DNA of 61,280 nt from Enterobacter sp. (GCA_022649305.1 JALCNW010000020.1:1-61280); one strand, 5' to 3'; numbered from the stretch's first letter, positions 8,102-18,236 are shown. Notes: generated from the sequence alone by a model not told the origin. Translations and numbers: made by a program.

Positions 8102-9747
8102 CCGACGGCGTTGAACAGCGCCTGAATAGACGCGCGCGCCACGTCACTATCAATTCCTACGCCCCATCGACTCGTTCCATCCTGGAACAGGCAGCGAATA
8201 TAGGTCACCGATCGACTGTCGCTGCGTTCGCCCAGCGAATGTTCATGATAATCCTTAATGACAAACGGCGTATCCAGCCAGCGGCTTAACCCACTGGCAG
8301 CAGCGGAAAGCAAACCGTTGCCATGACCCTCAAGCTCACGAGTACCACCGCCGGTAGCCACGATGGCGCTCAAACGTAACTGACCATCCTGCTGGCTCTC
8401 ACTGCGGTACGTTTGCAAGGCAAAGCGTGGGGAAGGAACCAGCCCGTAACGCTGACGGAAGAGCTGCCACAGCGCATTCTGCGTCATCTCTTTGCCTTCG
8501 CTGTCGGCCTCTTGTTGCACGTGCTGGCTAAAATCCTGCTGAAGCGCGCGCGGTAGCTTCAGGCCGTGATTCTGTTCAATGAGCCACGCGCTGCCGCTTT
8601 TACCCGACTGGCTGTTCACGCGGATGACGGCTTCATAGGAACAGCCAATATCCTGAGGATCGACCGGCAGATAAGGCATCTCCCAGCGCTCGTCAGGCAT
8701 GCGGGCATCAAATCCTTTCTTGATGGCATCCTGATGCGAACCGGAGAACGCCGTATAAGCCAGACGTCCCGCCCACGGGTGACGCGGATGTACTGGCAGC
8801 TGATTACAGCTTTCGACCACTTCCACGACCTTACTCATATCGCTGAAATCCAGATTCGGGCTGATGCCCTGGCTATATAAGTTCATGGCAAGCGTCACCA
8901 GACACACGTTGCCGGTGCGCTCACCGTTGCCAAATAAACAGCCTTCGACGCGATCGGCACCCGCCATCACCGCCAGTTCCGCGCTCGCCACGCCAGTCCC
9001 ACGATCGTTATGCGGATGCACGCTAATACACACCTCACTGCGACGGCTAAAGTGGCGGCAAAAATTCTCAATCTGGTCGGCATAGACGTTGGGCGTACTG
9101 ACTTCGACGGTGGCCGGTAAGTTAATAATCATCGGGCGTTCAGCACACGGCTGCCAGATTTCGGCCACGGCTTCGCAAATCTCCAGTGCGAATTCTGGTT
9201 CGGTAAAACAGAAGGTTTCGGGGGAATATTCATACTGCCAGCGCGTCTGCGGGTTCTCTTCACAAAGTTTGCGGATTAGGCGCGTTGAGCGGGTTGCCAG
9301 CTCAACAATCTGCGCTTTTTCCATGCCAAATACCAGGCGGCGAAACAGCGGGGCGGTGGCGTTATACAGATGGACGGTTGCCTGTTTTGCGCCGTGCAGC
9401 GCATCAAAGGTGCGAAGTATTAAATCTTCCCGCGCCTGGGTTAACACCTGAATAGTGACATCATCGGGAATGCGACGTTCTTCGATAAGCTGGCGAACAA
9501 AATTGAAATCAGTCTGCGAGGCCGACGGGAAGGCCACTTCAATCTCTTTAAAACCGCAGCTCAGCAATAATGCCCAGAATTGCAGCTTACGCGCGCTGTC
9601 CATCGGTTCGGCCAGCGCCTGATTACCATCGCGTAAATCGGTTGAAAGCCAGCGTGGAGCCTGAGTGATTGACTGCTCCGGCCAGCGGCGATCGGGCAGG
9701 GAAATAGGGGGGTAAGGCTGATATTTTTGTGCGGGATGGTTCAGCAT
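8098..9747 (-). CDS. leuA: 2-isopropylmalate synthase, long (fungal/actinobacterial-type) form
   Basis: This enzyme condenses 2-oxoisovalerate with acetyl-CoA to give 2-isopropylmalate, the first step of leucine synthesis. The 549-residue product belongs to the longer LeuA branch, not the ~523-residue LeuA of the leuABCD operon. The HMGL-like TIM barrel opens with TDLRDGNQ (36-43) and carries the metal ligands in HPHNDRG (244-250). The C-terminal ~150 residues form the regulatory domain where leucine would bind. The start is fixed by AGGAG 9 bases upstream of the ATG. It stands alone between the AraC gene and emrB, apart from leuBCD, so it is probably an extra isozyme. A homologous synthase with another keto-acid substrate cannot be excluded. 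Confidence 0.88.
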   Translation of the reverse strand: MLNHPAQKYQPYPPISLPDRRWPEQSITQAPRWLSTDLRDGNQALAEPMDSARKLQFWALLLSCGFKEIEVAFPSASQTDFNFVRQLIEERRIPDDVTIQVLTQAREDLILRTFDALHGAKQATVHLYNATAPLFRRLVFGMEKAQIVELATRSTRLIRKLCEENPQTRWQYEYSPETFCFTEPEFALEICEAVAEIWQPCAERPMIINLPATVEVSTPNVYADQIENFCRHFSRRSEVCISVHPHNDRGTGVASAELAVMAGADRVEGCLFGNGERTGNVCLVTLAMNLYSQGISPNLDFSDMSKVVEVVESCNQLPVHPRHPWAGRLAYTAFSGSHQDAIKKGFDARMPDERWEMPYLPVDPQDIGCSYEAVIRVNSQSGKSGSAWLIEQNHGLKLPRALQQDFSQHVQQEADSEGKEMTQNALWQLFRQRYGLVPSPRFALQTYRSESQQDGQLRLSAIVATGGGTRELEGHGNGLLSAAASGLSRWLDTPFVIKDYHEHSLGERSDSRSVTYIRCLFQDGTSRWGVGIDSDVARASIQALFNAVG

Positions 9748-9768
9748 GATGTGCGCTCCTGTTGTCTT

Positions 9769-9828
9769 TTCACTATCGTGAAGCGATTTCAGGAGCGCTG
9801 CTTTATCAGTACTGACAGACGCTATCGT
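9769..9828 (-). promoter_or_regulatory. candidate operator upstream of the leuA-like gene
   Basis: TTCACtatcGTGAA (9769-9782) is a perfect inverted repeat. Its core CTATCGT recurs at 9822-9828 in the same orientation, 49 bases away. The pair lies in the only gap upstream of leuA, so it is a reasonable site for the convergent AraC regulator. This is inferred from the repeat only. Confidence 0.35.
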
Positions 9829-9846
9829 AAAATGGACAACGACTCG

Positions 9847-11403
9847 CTAGTGCGCGCCACCGCCGCCGCCACCTGCACCAAACGGCGGCTTCGCTAACCA
9901 CACCAGTCCGAGCAACAGGATAAAGATCCCCGCCGACACCCAGAAAATCTCGTTGGCGGAGATAATCAGGCCCTGATTGGTGATCTGCTGGGCAATCCAG
10001 CCGGAAGCCTGCTGCTCCGTCATTCCCATCCCTTCAAGCTGGCTGTACATCTGCTGGGCGTTCGGGTTGAACACGTTCACCGATTCAGTCAACTGCGCAT
10101 GGTGCAACGATTCCCGGCTGGTCCATAGCGTGGTGGTAATCGATGTTCCGATTGAGCCCGCCAGCGTTCGGGTAAAGTTCGACAGGCTCGATGCCGCCGC
10201 CATACGCTCAGGCGGCAAGCCGGAAAGCGTGATGGTGGTCAGCGGCATAAAGAAGCACGCCACGGCAAAGCCCTGAATAAACTGCGGCCACGCGGACGCG
10301 CCAAAGTCCATCCCAGGTTCGAACGTATACGCGCGCCAGTAGAAGCACACCGCGTACATGATAAAGCTGAATGTCACCAGCCTGCGCATGTCGAGCTTGT
10401 GGGCGAAGCGACCGATAATCGGCGACAGCAGGACAGGAATCAACCCGACCGGTGCCGAGGCCAGACCGGCCCAGGTGGCGGTGTAGCCATATACCTCCTG
10501 CAACAGCTGCGGCAGCAGAACAATCGCGCCGAAGTAGAGCATGTAAGCGAGGCTAATACACAGACAGCCTATCGTGAAGTTTCGCGACTTAAAGAGCGAC
10601 AAATCGACTATCGGGTTATCGTCCGTTAGCTCCCAGACAATCAGGAAGCTGATGGCCACCACTGCCACCACGGTCAGGACGATAATTTCTTGTGAGGCAA
10701 ACCAGTCCAGCTCTTTACCGCGGTCCAGCATGATTTGCAGGCTACCAATACCGAGCACCAGCAGCGCCAATCCCACGCCATCAATGCGTCGCTGTTCGGT
10801 CCGCGTTTCACGTCCGCGCAGCGTTTGCAGCGTCAACATGACAACCACAGCGCCGATCGGTACGTTGATAAAGAAGATCCAGCCCCAGTGGTAGTTATCG
10901 CTGATAAAACCACCCAGAATCGGTCCGCAAATCGGCGCGACAATCACGGTCATCGACCATAATGCCAGGGCGATAGCTCGTTTGGCTGGCGGGTAGTTGT
11001 TCAGCAGCAAGCTCTGCGACAGCGGAATCAGCGGCCCGGCCACAATCCCCTGAATCACGCGGAAGAAGATAAGCATCGTCAGGCTGCTGGACATGCCGCA
11101 CGCCCATGAGGCGATAACGAACAGGACCGTTGACCACATGAACAGCTTCACTTCACCGACGCGCTTTGCCAGCCAGCCGGTGATTGGAATCGAGATCGCG
11201 TTAGCCACCCCGAACGAGGTAATAACCCATGTCCCCTGGCTCAGCGATGAGCCCAGGTTCCCGGCGATAGTGGGGATGGCCACGTTTGCGATGGTTGAGT
11301 CCAGCACCTGCATGAAGGTCGCCAGCGACAGCGCAATGGTCATAATAACCAGCTGCGCGCCTTCCAACGGCTTTTGCGGTTTTTGCTGTTGCATAACGCT
11401 CAC
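9847..11403 (-). CDS. emrB: multidrug efflux MFS transporter, EmrB subunit
   Basis: EmrB is the inner-membrane proton-driven pump of the EmrAB-TolC tripartite system. It exports uncouplers such as CCCP, nalidixic acid and other hydrophobic compounds. The 518 residues form 14 predicted membrane segments of the DHA2 family. The motif-C-like stretch near LALWSMTVIVAPICGPILGG and the N-terminal MQVLDSTIANVA block are typical of the family. The extreme C-terminus is unusually glycine-rich (GAGGGGGGAH). It is the last gene of the emrRAB operon, 7 bases after emrA. TolC is encoded elsewhere. Confidence 0.97.
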   Translation of the reverse strand: MSVMQQQKPQKPLEGAQLVIMTIALSLATFMQVLDSTIANVAIPTIAGNLGSSLSQGTWVITSFGVANAISIPITGWLAKRVGEVKLFMWSTVLFVIASWACGMSSSLTMLIFFRVIQGIVAGPLIPLSQSLLLNNYPPAKRAIALALWSMTVIVAPICGPILGGFISDNYHWGWIFFINVPIGAVVVMLTLQTLRGRETRTEQRRIDGVGLALLVLGIGSLQIMLDRGKELDWFASQEIIVLTVVAVVAISFLIVWELTDDNPIVDLSLFKSRNFTIGCLCISLAYMLYFGAIVLLPQLLQEVYGYTATWAGLASAPVGLIPVLLSPIIGRFAHKLDMRRLVTFSFIMYAVCFYWRAYTFEPGMDFGASAWPQFIQGFAVACFFMPLTTITLSGLPPERMAAASSLSNFTRTLAGSIGTSITTTLWTSRESLHHAQLTESVNVFNPNAQQMYSQLEGMGMTEQQASGWIAQQITNQGLIISANEIFWVSAGIFILLLGLVWLAKPPFGAGGGGGGAH

Positions 11404-11410
11404 CTTAGGA

Positions 11411-12583
11411 TTAACCGGCGTTCGCTTTCACGATGTCGTCGATCAGCTTGTTGACGGGATCAAGGTTAATTTCGCGGGCGTTACTTTCATAAGCCGGATT
11501 GGTACGCACCTGATTTGCCAACATTTGACCTTCGCGGTCTGCGGTATCAACGGTCACCAGCGTGGACAACCCAATACGCAGCGGGTGATCGGCAAGCTGT
11601 TTCTCATCGAGTTCAATACGCACGGGTAAACGTTGAACCACTTTGATCCAGTTACCGGTAGCGTTTTGTGCAGGCAGCAGGGAGAACGCGCTGCCGGTTC
11701 CCATATCCAGACCAACGACCTTGCCAGTGTATTTCACGTCGTCGCCATAAATATCACTCACTACGGTGGCGGTCTGGCCGATGCGCATATGGGCAAGCTG
11801 CGTCTCTTTAAAGTTCGCATCCACCCACAGGTTGCTGGCCGGAACCACCGCCATCAACGGCGTAGTTTGGCTAATCTGTGCGCCAGGTTGCACGGAACGG
11901 CGGGATACGTAACCGGTCATTGGGCTGACGATTTTGGTACGTTGCAGGGCAAGCCAGGCGTTACGCACTTCGGTCGCAGCCTGTTTTACGGCAGGCTGAT
12001 CTTCCAGGCTGGAGCCCAGAATCATTGCCTGATTGGCGTTGTACTGTTGAATCGCCACGTCAAGCTGCGCCTGCGCGCTGGCAACCGCATCACGCGAGTG
12101 TTGCAACTCTTCACGGCCAATCAGATTGGCGGTGCCGAGCGGTACGCGACGATTAAGATCGCTTTGCGCCTGCGCCAGTGCGGTTTTTTGTACGTCGATA
12201 CTCGCCTGCAATTGCTTGCTGTTGATCATCGACTGACGGGTTTGACGGACGCTGGATGCCAGCTCGGTCTGCGCTTTTTCAAACGCCTGCTGGGCATCGG
12301 TCGGATCGAGCGTGACCAGCACATCCCCTTTTTGCACAAAGTCGGTATTGTCAGCCCAGACTTTCGTCACGCTGCCCGACACCTGCGCCATAATCTGAAC
12401 CTGGTTCCCTGCCACGTACGCATCATCTGTCTCTTCAACATGACGCAGTACTAAAAACCAATAAATCCCATATGCCACAGCAATAAAAATAAAGAGCAAG
12501 GTCAGCACAAGAAGGGCACCTTTACGTTTGCCTTTCTTGTTAGCTGGTTGCTGCGGGAGTGTATTCTCCGCATTTGCGCTCAT
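11411..12583 (-). CDS. emrA: multidrug efflux periplasmic adaptor EmrA
   Basis: EmrA is the membrane-fusion protein that links EmrB to TolC across the periplasm. The chosen ATG at 12583 gives MSANAEN and 390 residues, the E. coli length, with GGAGAAC just upstream; the longer frame adds ten unlikely residues. A single membrane anchor at about 20-43 is followed by EETDDAYVAGNQVQI, an alpha-helical coiled-coil hairpin, a lipoyl-type half-motif (VSPMTGYVSRRSVQPGAQI) and a beta-barrel domain. It follows emrR across a gap containing a hairpin, consistent with reduced read-through from the regulator gene. Confidence 0.97.
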   Translation of the reverse strand: MSANAENTLPQQPANKKGKRKGALLVLTLLFIFIAVAYGIYWFLVLRHVEETDDAYVAGNQVQIMAQVSGSVTKVWADNTDFVQKGDVLVTLDPTDAQQAFEKAQTELASSVRQTRQSMINSKQLQASIDVQKTALAQAQSDLNRRVPLGTANLIGREELQHSRDAVASAQAQLDVAIQQYNANQAMILGSSLEDQPAVKQAATEVRNAWLALQRTKIVSPMTGYVSRRSVQPGAQISQTTPLMAVVPASNLWVDANFKETQLAHMRIGQTATVVSDIYGDDVKYTGKVVGLDMGTGSAFSLLPAQNATGNWIKVVQRLPVRIELDEKQLADHPLRIGLSTLVTVDTADREGQMLANQVRTNPAYESNAREINLDPVNKLIDDIVKANAG

Positions 12584-12640
12584 TGTTGTTCTCCACGATC
12601 TTCTTATTTTCACATCGGCTGAGCCGACCTGTTGTCAGAA

Positions 12641-12666
12641 AGGCCAGCAGTGTTACGTGCTGGCCT
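12641..12666 (-). promoter_or_regulatory. intercistronic hairpin between emrR and emrA
   Basis: AGGCCAGCA and TGCTGGCCT form a perfect 9-bp stem in the emrR-emrA gap. Read on the minus strand it is followed by TTTCTGAC, so it may act as a partial terminator or processing site that sets the ratio of regulator to pump mRNA. Confidence 0.55.
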
Positions 12667-12710
12667 GTCAGTTTTCTTATTAAATCTGGATGGTTGAGCG
12701 TGTCGTCGCG

Positions 12711-13241
12711 TTAGCTGAGTGCCTCAAGAATAACGCCTTCTTCATCCATCTTATCCAGACGGGTGAGAAGTTTACGAGTGATTTGCTCAAGCTGGTCGCG
12801 CTCGGAAATGCTCAGTGCAGACCAGAGTTGGTGCAGACAGTTATGCTGAGGTGGAAGCACCCCGCGCAGGAATTCGTGACCTTTGTCGGTCAATTGCAGA
12901 TGCAAGCAACGGCGATCGTTGTCGCTTTCACGGCGTTCAATCCAGCCGCGTTTTTCCAGCTCATCGGCGATACGGGTCGCATTGGTGCGGGATGAACCCA
13001 GCGCGCAACTCAGTTCGGATGGCTGAATGCTGTGATCTTCCTGAGACTCCAGGGTGATTAACGCCATAAACAACGTCTCGTTAATCCCTTGAGCTTTCAG
13101 CATCTTATTGCGGTTATCCAGCAGTTTGCCTTGCATGTGCATGCACAAACGAGTCAGCAGGATCTCCTGGTATGGGAAGTCCTCGTAACGACTGGCGCGA
13201 AATTTAAGCATTTGTTCAATGGGGGTAAACGAACTATCCAT
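12711..13241 (-). CDS. emrR: MarR-family repressor of the emr operon
   Basis: EmrR (MprA) is a dimeric winged-helix repressor. It binds the emrRAB promoter and releases it on binding hydrophobic phenolics such as CCCP or salicylate. The 176 residues match E. coli EmrR from [16 protein letters not shown] to the C-terminus. The winged helix is seen as [35 protein letters not shown] with wing residues [11 protein letters not shown]. The start follows AGGTCATACCCAA, a weakish site. It is the first gene of emrRAB, with its own promoter upstream. Confidence 0.97.
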   Translation of the reverse strand: MDSSFTPIEQMLKFRASRYEDFPYQEILLTRLCMHMQGKLLDNRNKMLKAQGINETLFMALITLESQEDHSIQPSELSCALGSSRTNATRIADELEKRGWIERRESDNDRRCLHLQLTDKGHEFLRGVLPPQHNCLHQLWSALSISERDQLEQITRKLLTRLDKMDEEGVILEALS

Positions 13242-13271
13242 TTGGGTATGACCTCATTAATTACAGTCGAT

Positions 13272-13300
13272 ATAGTAACGACAGTGACAAATAATGTAAA
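13272..13300 (-). promoter_or_regulatory. emrR promoter
   Basis: On the minus strand TTTACA (13300-13295) and TACTAT (13277-13272) are separated by 17 bases, about 30 bases before the emrR start. EmrR is expected to bind here for autorepression. The remainder of the emrR-ygaY gap (13301-13507) shows no gene; E. coli carries ygaH and ygaZ in this position. Confidence 0.6.
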
Positions 13301-13507
13301 TGAATTATTTGTGCGGTTATATCCGCTGGGTTGATATCACTGTCAGAAAGTGCCGGGTGAATCCGTAACCCGGTAGGCACAAAAACGGTGGGGTATGAAC
13401 CCATGAAAGACGGGATGCGGCGACGGGGATTAGCTAACAGGTCTGAACTATTCATACTGGAAGTTAATATGTCACCCACATTAAAATTGATGGAATATAT
13501 GATTACG

Positions 13508-13572
13508 CTAACCTTAACAGACTGCGGAGCGGCTTAACACCCTAAGAGACCCCGCAGTAGGGTAAAGGTTAG
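13508..13572 (-). terminator. nested hairpin at the end of the MFS gene
   Basis: An outer stem CTAACCTT/AAGGTTAG encloses an inner stem ACTGCGG/CCGCAGT. The outer 3' arm includes the stop codon of the MFS gene. There is no U-tract, so termination would rely on structure or Rho. Confidence 0.45.
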
Positions 13573-14753
13573 TTTATTGCTTCCTGACGATGATAACCGC
13601 GCCACCAGACCAGCAGATTCAGCACCGCCATCACCGTTCCTGCCAGACACACGCCGCTCCAGCCCGCATGCTGCCATGCCGAGGCGGAAATCAACGAACC
13701 CGCCGCGCCGCCGATAAAGTAACTGGTCATGTAGCCTGCGGTCAGGCGGTTACGCGCCTCGGGTTGCACGCGATAGATAACGGTCTGGTTAGTGATATGC
13801 ACGCCCTGAACGGTAAGGTCGAGCACCAGAATACCGACGATCAACGCCAGCACAGAAACCTGTCCATACCAGACAGCCGCCCAGGAAAGCAGCAATAGCA
13901 CCAGTCCTGCGCTCGTCGTCAGATGAGATTTACCTTTATCGGCATACCCACCCGCCGGACGCGCACCCAATGCGCCCGCCGCGCCCGCCAGACCAAACAG
14001 ACCAATCATCCCCTCGGAATAATTAAACGGCGGAGAGGCTAGCAGAAACGCCATTGACGTCCACAAAATGCTGAAATTGGCGAAGGTGAAACAGCCAAGA
14101 AGTGCGCGGGTACGTAGCAGTTTATCCTGCGTGAACAGGCTGAAAACCGAACCAAGAAGCTGAGGATAATTTAGGTGGTTTTCCTGTTTTACTTTTGGCA
14201 GTCCACGCCACAGCGCCAGCGCCATAAAGACCATTAAAACGGAAGCCACCCAGTAAACGGTACGCCACCCGCCAATGCTTGCCAGCAGTCCGGCCACCGT
14301 TCGGGCCAGCAGAATACCCAGCAGCAGGCCGCTCATAATAGTGCCGACCACTTTGCCACGTTTTTCCGGGGCGGCGAGCGTGGCCGCCAGCGGAACCAGT
14401 ATCTGCGCCACGACCGAGAACAGCCCGGTCAGCGCGGTGCCCAGGATCATCATTCCCAGTGACTGGCTGGAGGCGGTAATCAGCATCCCGCCTGCGGCAA
14501 GCAGCGTCATTACGACAATCAGCCGACGACGTTCGAACATATCGCCCAAGGGCACCAGGAAAAGCAGGCCAGCCGCATAGCCAAGCTGTGCGGCAGTGAC
14601 GATAAAGCCTGCTGAACTGGCAGAGAGTGAAAACGCGCGTGCGATGGTTTCAAGCAGAGGCTGGGCGTAATAGTTACTGGCAACGGCAAGGCCGGTAGCC
14701 ACAGACATTAACAGGATCAGTGCCGGGCTAAGCCCTTGAGAAGTTTTCGTCAT
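13569..14753 (-). CDS. ygaY: MFS exporter, intact YgaY-type
   Basis: A 394-residue major-facilitator protein with 12 predicted membrane segments, related to sugar-efflux and arabinose-efflux permeases (AraJ/NepI type). Key blocks are the N-terminal YYAQPLLETIARAF segment, the motif-A loop GDMFERRRLIV between helices 2 and 3, and a matching ADKGKSH loop in the second half. In E. coli K-12 the gene in this position, ygaY, is a pseudogene; this copy has no frameshift or internal stop. The substrate is not known. The neighbours are emrR on one side and proX on the other, and the valine exporter genes ygaZH that adjoin it in E. coli are absent. Confidence 0.85.
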   Translation of the reverse strand: MTKTSQGLSPALILLMSVATGLAVASNYYAQPLLETIARAFSLSASSAGFIVTAAQLGYAAGLLFLVPLGDMFERRRLIVVMTLLAAGGMLITASSQSLGMMILGTALTGLFSVVAQILVPLAATLAAPEKRGKVVGTIMSGLLLGILLARTVAGLLASIGGWRTVYWVASVLMVFMALALWRGLPKVKQENHLNYPQLLGSVFSLFTQDKLLRTRALLGCFTFANFSILWTSMAFLLASPPFNYSEGMIGLFGLAGAAGALGARPAGGYADKGKSHLTTSAGLVLLLLSWAAVWYGQVSVLALIVGILVLDLTVQGVHITNQTVIYRVQPEARNRLTAGYMTSYFIGGAAGSLISASAWQHAGWSGVCLAGTVMAVLNLLVWWRGYHRQEAIN

Positions 14754-14857
14754 TAGGTTCTGGAATCATTAGTTGAGTGATTATATTTCCGGAAATCAAT
14801 AATAACGGATGATTGCGAACGGTGGGGAATTGTTGCGTGGTGGTTTGTGCGGTTTAT

Positions 14858-14890
14858 ACCCCTCACCCCAAAGGGGAGAGGGTGAGGGGT
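14858..14890 (-). repeat. GC-rich palindrome of the dispersed family, at the proU operon end
   Basis: A perfect 10-bp stem (ACCCCTCACC / GGTGAGGGGT) sits 13 bases after the proX stop, with the core CCCCaaaGGGG inside. It probably doubles as the proVWX terminator. Confidence 0.7.
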
Positions 14891-14903
14891 AAGGTTGTGT
14901 TTT

Positions 14904-15899
14904 TTACTTCTGCGCAGCCAGCGCCTCTTTCACCCAGCCGTCAAACTGCTGCTGGTGGGCTTTGATCCAGCCGTCAACGTGACCCTGGACATCGGCTTCT
15001 GACGATTTGCCTGCATGCATCATGGCGTTCTGTGCGTTGATATCCGCCAGCGGCAGTTTTATCACCGAGAACAGCTTCGCTGCGGCTGGGTTTTTCTCAG
15101 CCCAGGCTTTGTTGGCAACGATGTGCATGGTGTTCACCGGGAAACCATAGTTCATGCCGTTTGGCAGCTTGGTGTCGATATCTTTCTGCTCGCCCGGAAG
15201 CGAGGAGAACGGCACCTGCAACCACACCACGTCTTTGCCAGGCTTCATCACATCGCTCACCCAGTACGGTGTCCAGGTGTAATAGATAATCGGCTTGCCT
15301 TCTTTGAAGCGCGCGATGGTATCCGCCATCATGGCCGAGTAATTCCCGTGGCTCACGTCGACGGTTTTTTCCAGATCAAACGCTTTGTTCTGATGATTAA
15401 TTACCGCTTCACAACCCCAGCCTGGCGAGCAGCCCATCATGTCGGCTTTGCCGTCACCGTTGGTGTCGAACAGTTTAGCGATCTTAGGATCCTTCAACTG
15501 CTCAATGTTGGTGATGTGGTACTGGTCGGCGGTTTTTTTGTCGATCAGGTAACCCTGGGCGGCACCGGTCACGAACGTCCCTTCACGGTAGAATTTCTTG
15601 TCGCCGCCCGCGGCGGTATACATATCATCATGCAGCGGCTGCCAGTTCACGGCGGTAAACGTCGCATCGCCAGACGCGATGGAGGTATAACCCACGTTGT
15701 AATCGACTTCGCTTGGCTTATTCACCGTATAGCCCAGCTTTTCCAGCGCACGGCTGACAATCATCGTCTGGAAAGACTCTTCAGAGATGGTGCTCTGAAT
15801 AGGTTGTACGGTAATGCCTTTACCCGGCAGTTCAGCGGCGAACGTGCTGGTGGAGACAAGGGTGGCAAACGCTGTGGCAAAAAGTACGGAATGTCGCAT
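14904..15899 (-). CDS. proX: glycine betaine/proline-binding periplasmic protein ProX
   Basis: ProX is the periplasmic receptor of the ProU ABC importer and delivers glycine betaine and proline betaine for osmoprotection. It has 331 residues with a Sec signal peptide (cleavage after Ala21, mature start AELPGKG). Tryptophans that form the aromatic betaine cage are present (for example in the [11 protein letters not shown] and CSPGWGCE segments). It is the last gene of proVWX, 9 bases after proW. Length and sequence agree with E. coli. Confidence 0.97.
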   Translation of the reverse strand: MRHSVLFATAFATLVSTSTFAAELPGKGITVQPIQSTISEESFQTMIVSRALEKLGYTVNKPSEVDYNVGYTSIASGDATFTAVNWQPLHDDMYTAAGGDKKFYREGTFVTGAAQGYLIDKKTADQYHITNIEQLKDPKIAKLFDTNGDGKADMMGCSPGWGCEAVINHQNKAFDLEKTVDVSHGNYSAMMADTIARFKEGKPIIYYTWTPYWVSDVMKPGKDVVWLQVPFSSLPGEQKDIDTKLPNGMNYGFPVNTMHIVANKAWAEKNPAAAKLFSVIKLPLADINAQNAMMHAGKSSEADVQGHVDGWIKAHQQQFDGWVKEALAAQK

Positions 15900-15908
15900 C
15901 GTTGTTCC

Positions 15909-16973
15909 TTATTTAATGAAAGGGCGGGTGATTAACCCGACCGGGCCGGTGGTGTACCAGCGACGGTTGCCGCGACTGCGAGAATCGCGACCGACAGCCT
16001 GCGTCAGGCGGTCAAGAATGATGGCGAGGATAACAATCCCTACGCCGCCCACGGTGGCAAGCCCCATATCGAGACGGCCAATGCCGCGCAGTACCATCTG
16101 GCCAAGCCCGCCAACGGCGATCATCGAGGCGATCACTACCATGGAGAGGGCGAGCATCAGCGTCTGATTAACTCCCGCCATAATGGTGGGCATGGCCAGC
16201 GGTAGCTGGACTTTGAACAGCATCTGTCGCGGGCTTGCGCCAAACGAGCGGGATGCTTCGATCAAATCGGCAGGCACCTGATTAATGCCCAGAATTGTCA
16301 GACGAATAATCGGCGGCAGGGCGAAGATAATGGTCACCACCACGCCCGGTACGTTGCCGATACCGAACAGCATGACGATAGGCACCAGGTAAACAAACGC
16401 CGGAGTGGTCTGCATCGCATCCAACAATGGCCGAATAATCTTCGCGGCCTTAGGGCTGCGCGCCAGCCAAATCCCCATCGGCAGACCAATCACCACGCAG
16501 AACAGCAGGGCGGTCAGCACCAGCGCCAGGGTTATCATCGCCTGTGACCACGCGCCGATAGCGCCAATCAGAATCAGCGAAATAAGCGTCGCGATGCCCA
16601 TCCCCGCGCTGCCAAACTGCCAGGCGATCAGAGCAAACAGCACGATCGCCACCGGCGCAGGCATCCCCAGCATCATCTGCTGGAAGCCATTAAGGATGTA
16701 ATCCACCGGCACGCGAATGCCCTGGAACACCGGACGGAAGTGGGTCACCACCCAGTCGATGCCTTCGGTCACCCAGCTATCCAGCGGGATCAGCGTTTTA
16801 TGGAACGGGTCCATAATATTGAAATGCTCAGGTGCGGGTGCCGGCGCGCTGTTCAGCCAGTCTGCCGCGCCGCCGCCGTCTGCCGGTGCCGGCGTTGAGC
16901 CCCACGCGTCTGCGGATTGTGCGGCGCTATCCGCCGCCTCTGTGGTTCCCCACGGATTAGATTGATCAGCCAT
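15909..16973 (-). CDS. proW: glycine betaine/proline ABC transporter permease ProW
   Basis: ProW is the inner-membrane permease of ProU and works as a dimer with ProV. It has 354 residues. A polar Ala/Pro/Ser-rich N-terminal segment of about 60 residues, exposed to the periplasm in E. coli, is followed by about 7 membrane segments. The cytoplasmic EAA loop that contacts the ATPase is [20 protein letters not shown]. The start overlaps the end of proV by 8 bases, so the two are coupled. Confidence 0.97.
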   Translation of the reverse strand: MADQSNPWGTTEAADSAAQSADAWGSTPAPADGGGAADWLNSAPAPAPEHFNIMDPFHKTLIPLDSWVTEGIDWVVTHFRPVFQGIRVPVDYILNGFQQMMLGMPAPVAIVLFALIAWQFGSAGMGIATLISLILIGAIGAWSQAMITLALVLTALLFCVVIGLPMGIWLARSPKAAKIIRPLLDAMQTTPAFVYLVPIVMLFGIGNVPGVVVTIIFALPPIIRLTILGINQVPADLIEASRSFGASPRQMLFKVQLPLAMPTIMAGVNQTLMLALSMVVIASMIAVGGLGQMVLRGIGRLDMGLATVGGVGIVILAIILDRLTQAVGRDSRSRGNRRWYTTGPVGLITRPFIK

Positions 16974-18168
16974 TGTTTGTCCCCTCGCGATCTAAAGCCT
17001 GCAGCAGCATGCGTTTTGAAATGATGCCGACGTACTGTTGTTCTTCCCCAATAACCGGTACCGCGCACGGTGCCTGGCCCACGTGAGAAAGCAACTCGCT
17101 GAGCGGCGTTTCGGCGTCCACGGCAAGCGGAGCGTCGATTAACGCCGCATCGATTCCCTGATTTTCGCTTAATGCGGTTTTCAGTGAGTCGATGGAGACA
17201 ATGCCAACATATTTGTTACCGCGTTCAATCACATAGCCGTATTCGCGGTCTTCATCCTGTAACAGCTTCAACGCCGAGCGCGGGCCAAAGCCCGGCGTGC
17301 GGCGAATAATGCCGTTCAGCGCACGACGGGCAATATCCTTTGCGCTAAATACCTGGCTAATATCCACGCCACGGAAGAAGGTGCGCACATAATCATTTGC
17401 GGGATTATTCAGAATTTCATCCGGCGTACCGACCTGGACCACTTCACCGTTTTGCATAATGGCAATGCGATCGCCAATACGCATGGCTTCATCAAGATCG
17501 TGAGAAATAAAGACCACGGTACGCTGATGTTTCGCCTGCAGTTTTACCAGTTCATCCTGCATCTCGGTACGAATTAATGGATCGAGCGCTGAGAAGGCTT
17601 CATCCATTAATAAAATATCGGGATTGATGGCTAATGCGCGCGCTAATCCGACACGCTGGCGCATACCGCCAGAGAGTTCATCGGGATAACCGTGGGCATA
17701 ATTTTCAAGGCCAACCTGACGCAGGGCGTCCAGCGCTTTTTCCTGGCGTTCAACGGCAGGGATTCCCGCTAATTCCATACCGAAGGCGGTATTATCGAGT
17801 ACCGTCATATGTGGCATTAGCGCGAATGACTGAAAGACCATCGCAATCTTTTTCCTGCGCACTTCACGGAGTTCAGCATCGGATATTTTGGCAATGTCTA
17901 CGCCATCAATCAGTACCTGTCCGCGAGTGGGTTCAATCAGGCGATTGAGAAGGCGAACCATGGTCGATTTACCCGAGCCGGATAATCCCATGATGACGAA
18001 AATCTCGCCTTCTTCAATGGCCAGACTGGCGTCTTTAACGCCAAGCGATAGCCCCGTTTTTTCCAGGATTTGTTCTTTCGAAAGTCCTTTTTCGATATAT
18101 TTGAAAGCACGCTGTGGATGCTCGCCAAATACTTTATAGAGATTCTTAACTTCTAATTTAATTGCCAT
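16966..18168 (-). CDS. proV: glycine betaine/proline ABC transporter ATPase ProV
   Basis: ProV is the ATP-binding subunit of ProU. It has 400 residues, with Walker [10 protein letters not shown] (61-69), the Q-loop FQSFALMPH, the signature LSGGMRQRV, Walker [13 protein letters not shown] and the H-loop FISHDLDEA. The C-terminal 120 residues carry a tandem CBS pair thought to sense ionic strength. It is the first gene of the operon, transcribed from the osmotically induced proU promoter. In E. coli, H-NS silencing acts on the upstream region and the early proV coding sequence; the same AT-richness is seen here upstream. Confidence 0.97.
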   Translation of the reverse strand: MAIKLEVKNLYKVFGEHPQRAFKYIEKGLSKEQILEKTGLSLGVKDASLAIEEGEIFVIMGLSGSGKSTMVRLLNRLIEPTRGQVLIDGVDIAKISDAELREVRRKKIAMVFQSFALMPHMTVLDNTAFGMELAGIPAVERQEKALDALRQVGLENYAHGYPDELSGGMRQRVGLARALAINPDILLMDEAFSALDPLIRTEMQDELVKLQAKHQRTVVFISHDLDEAMRIGDRIAIMQNGEVVQVGTPDEILNNPANDYVRTFFRGVDISQVFSAKDIARRALNGIIRRTPGFGPRSALKLLQDEDREYGYVIERGNKYVGIVSIDSLKTALSENQGIDAALIDAPLAVDAETPLSELLSHVGQAPCAVPVIGEEQQYVGIISKRMLLQALDREGTNNG

Positions 18169-18236
18169 GCAATAGACTATTTCCTGTTATTTATTTGAGT
18201 CGATATGATTACCAGTGGAAATAATTACCAGGCAAT

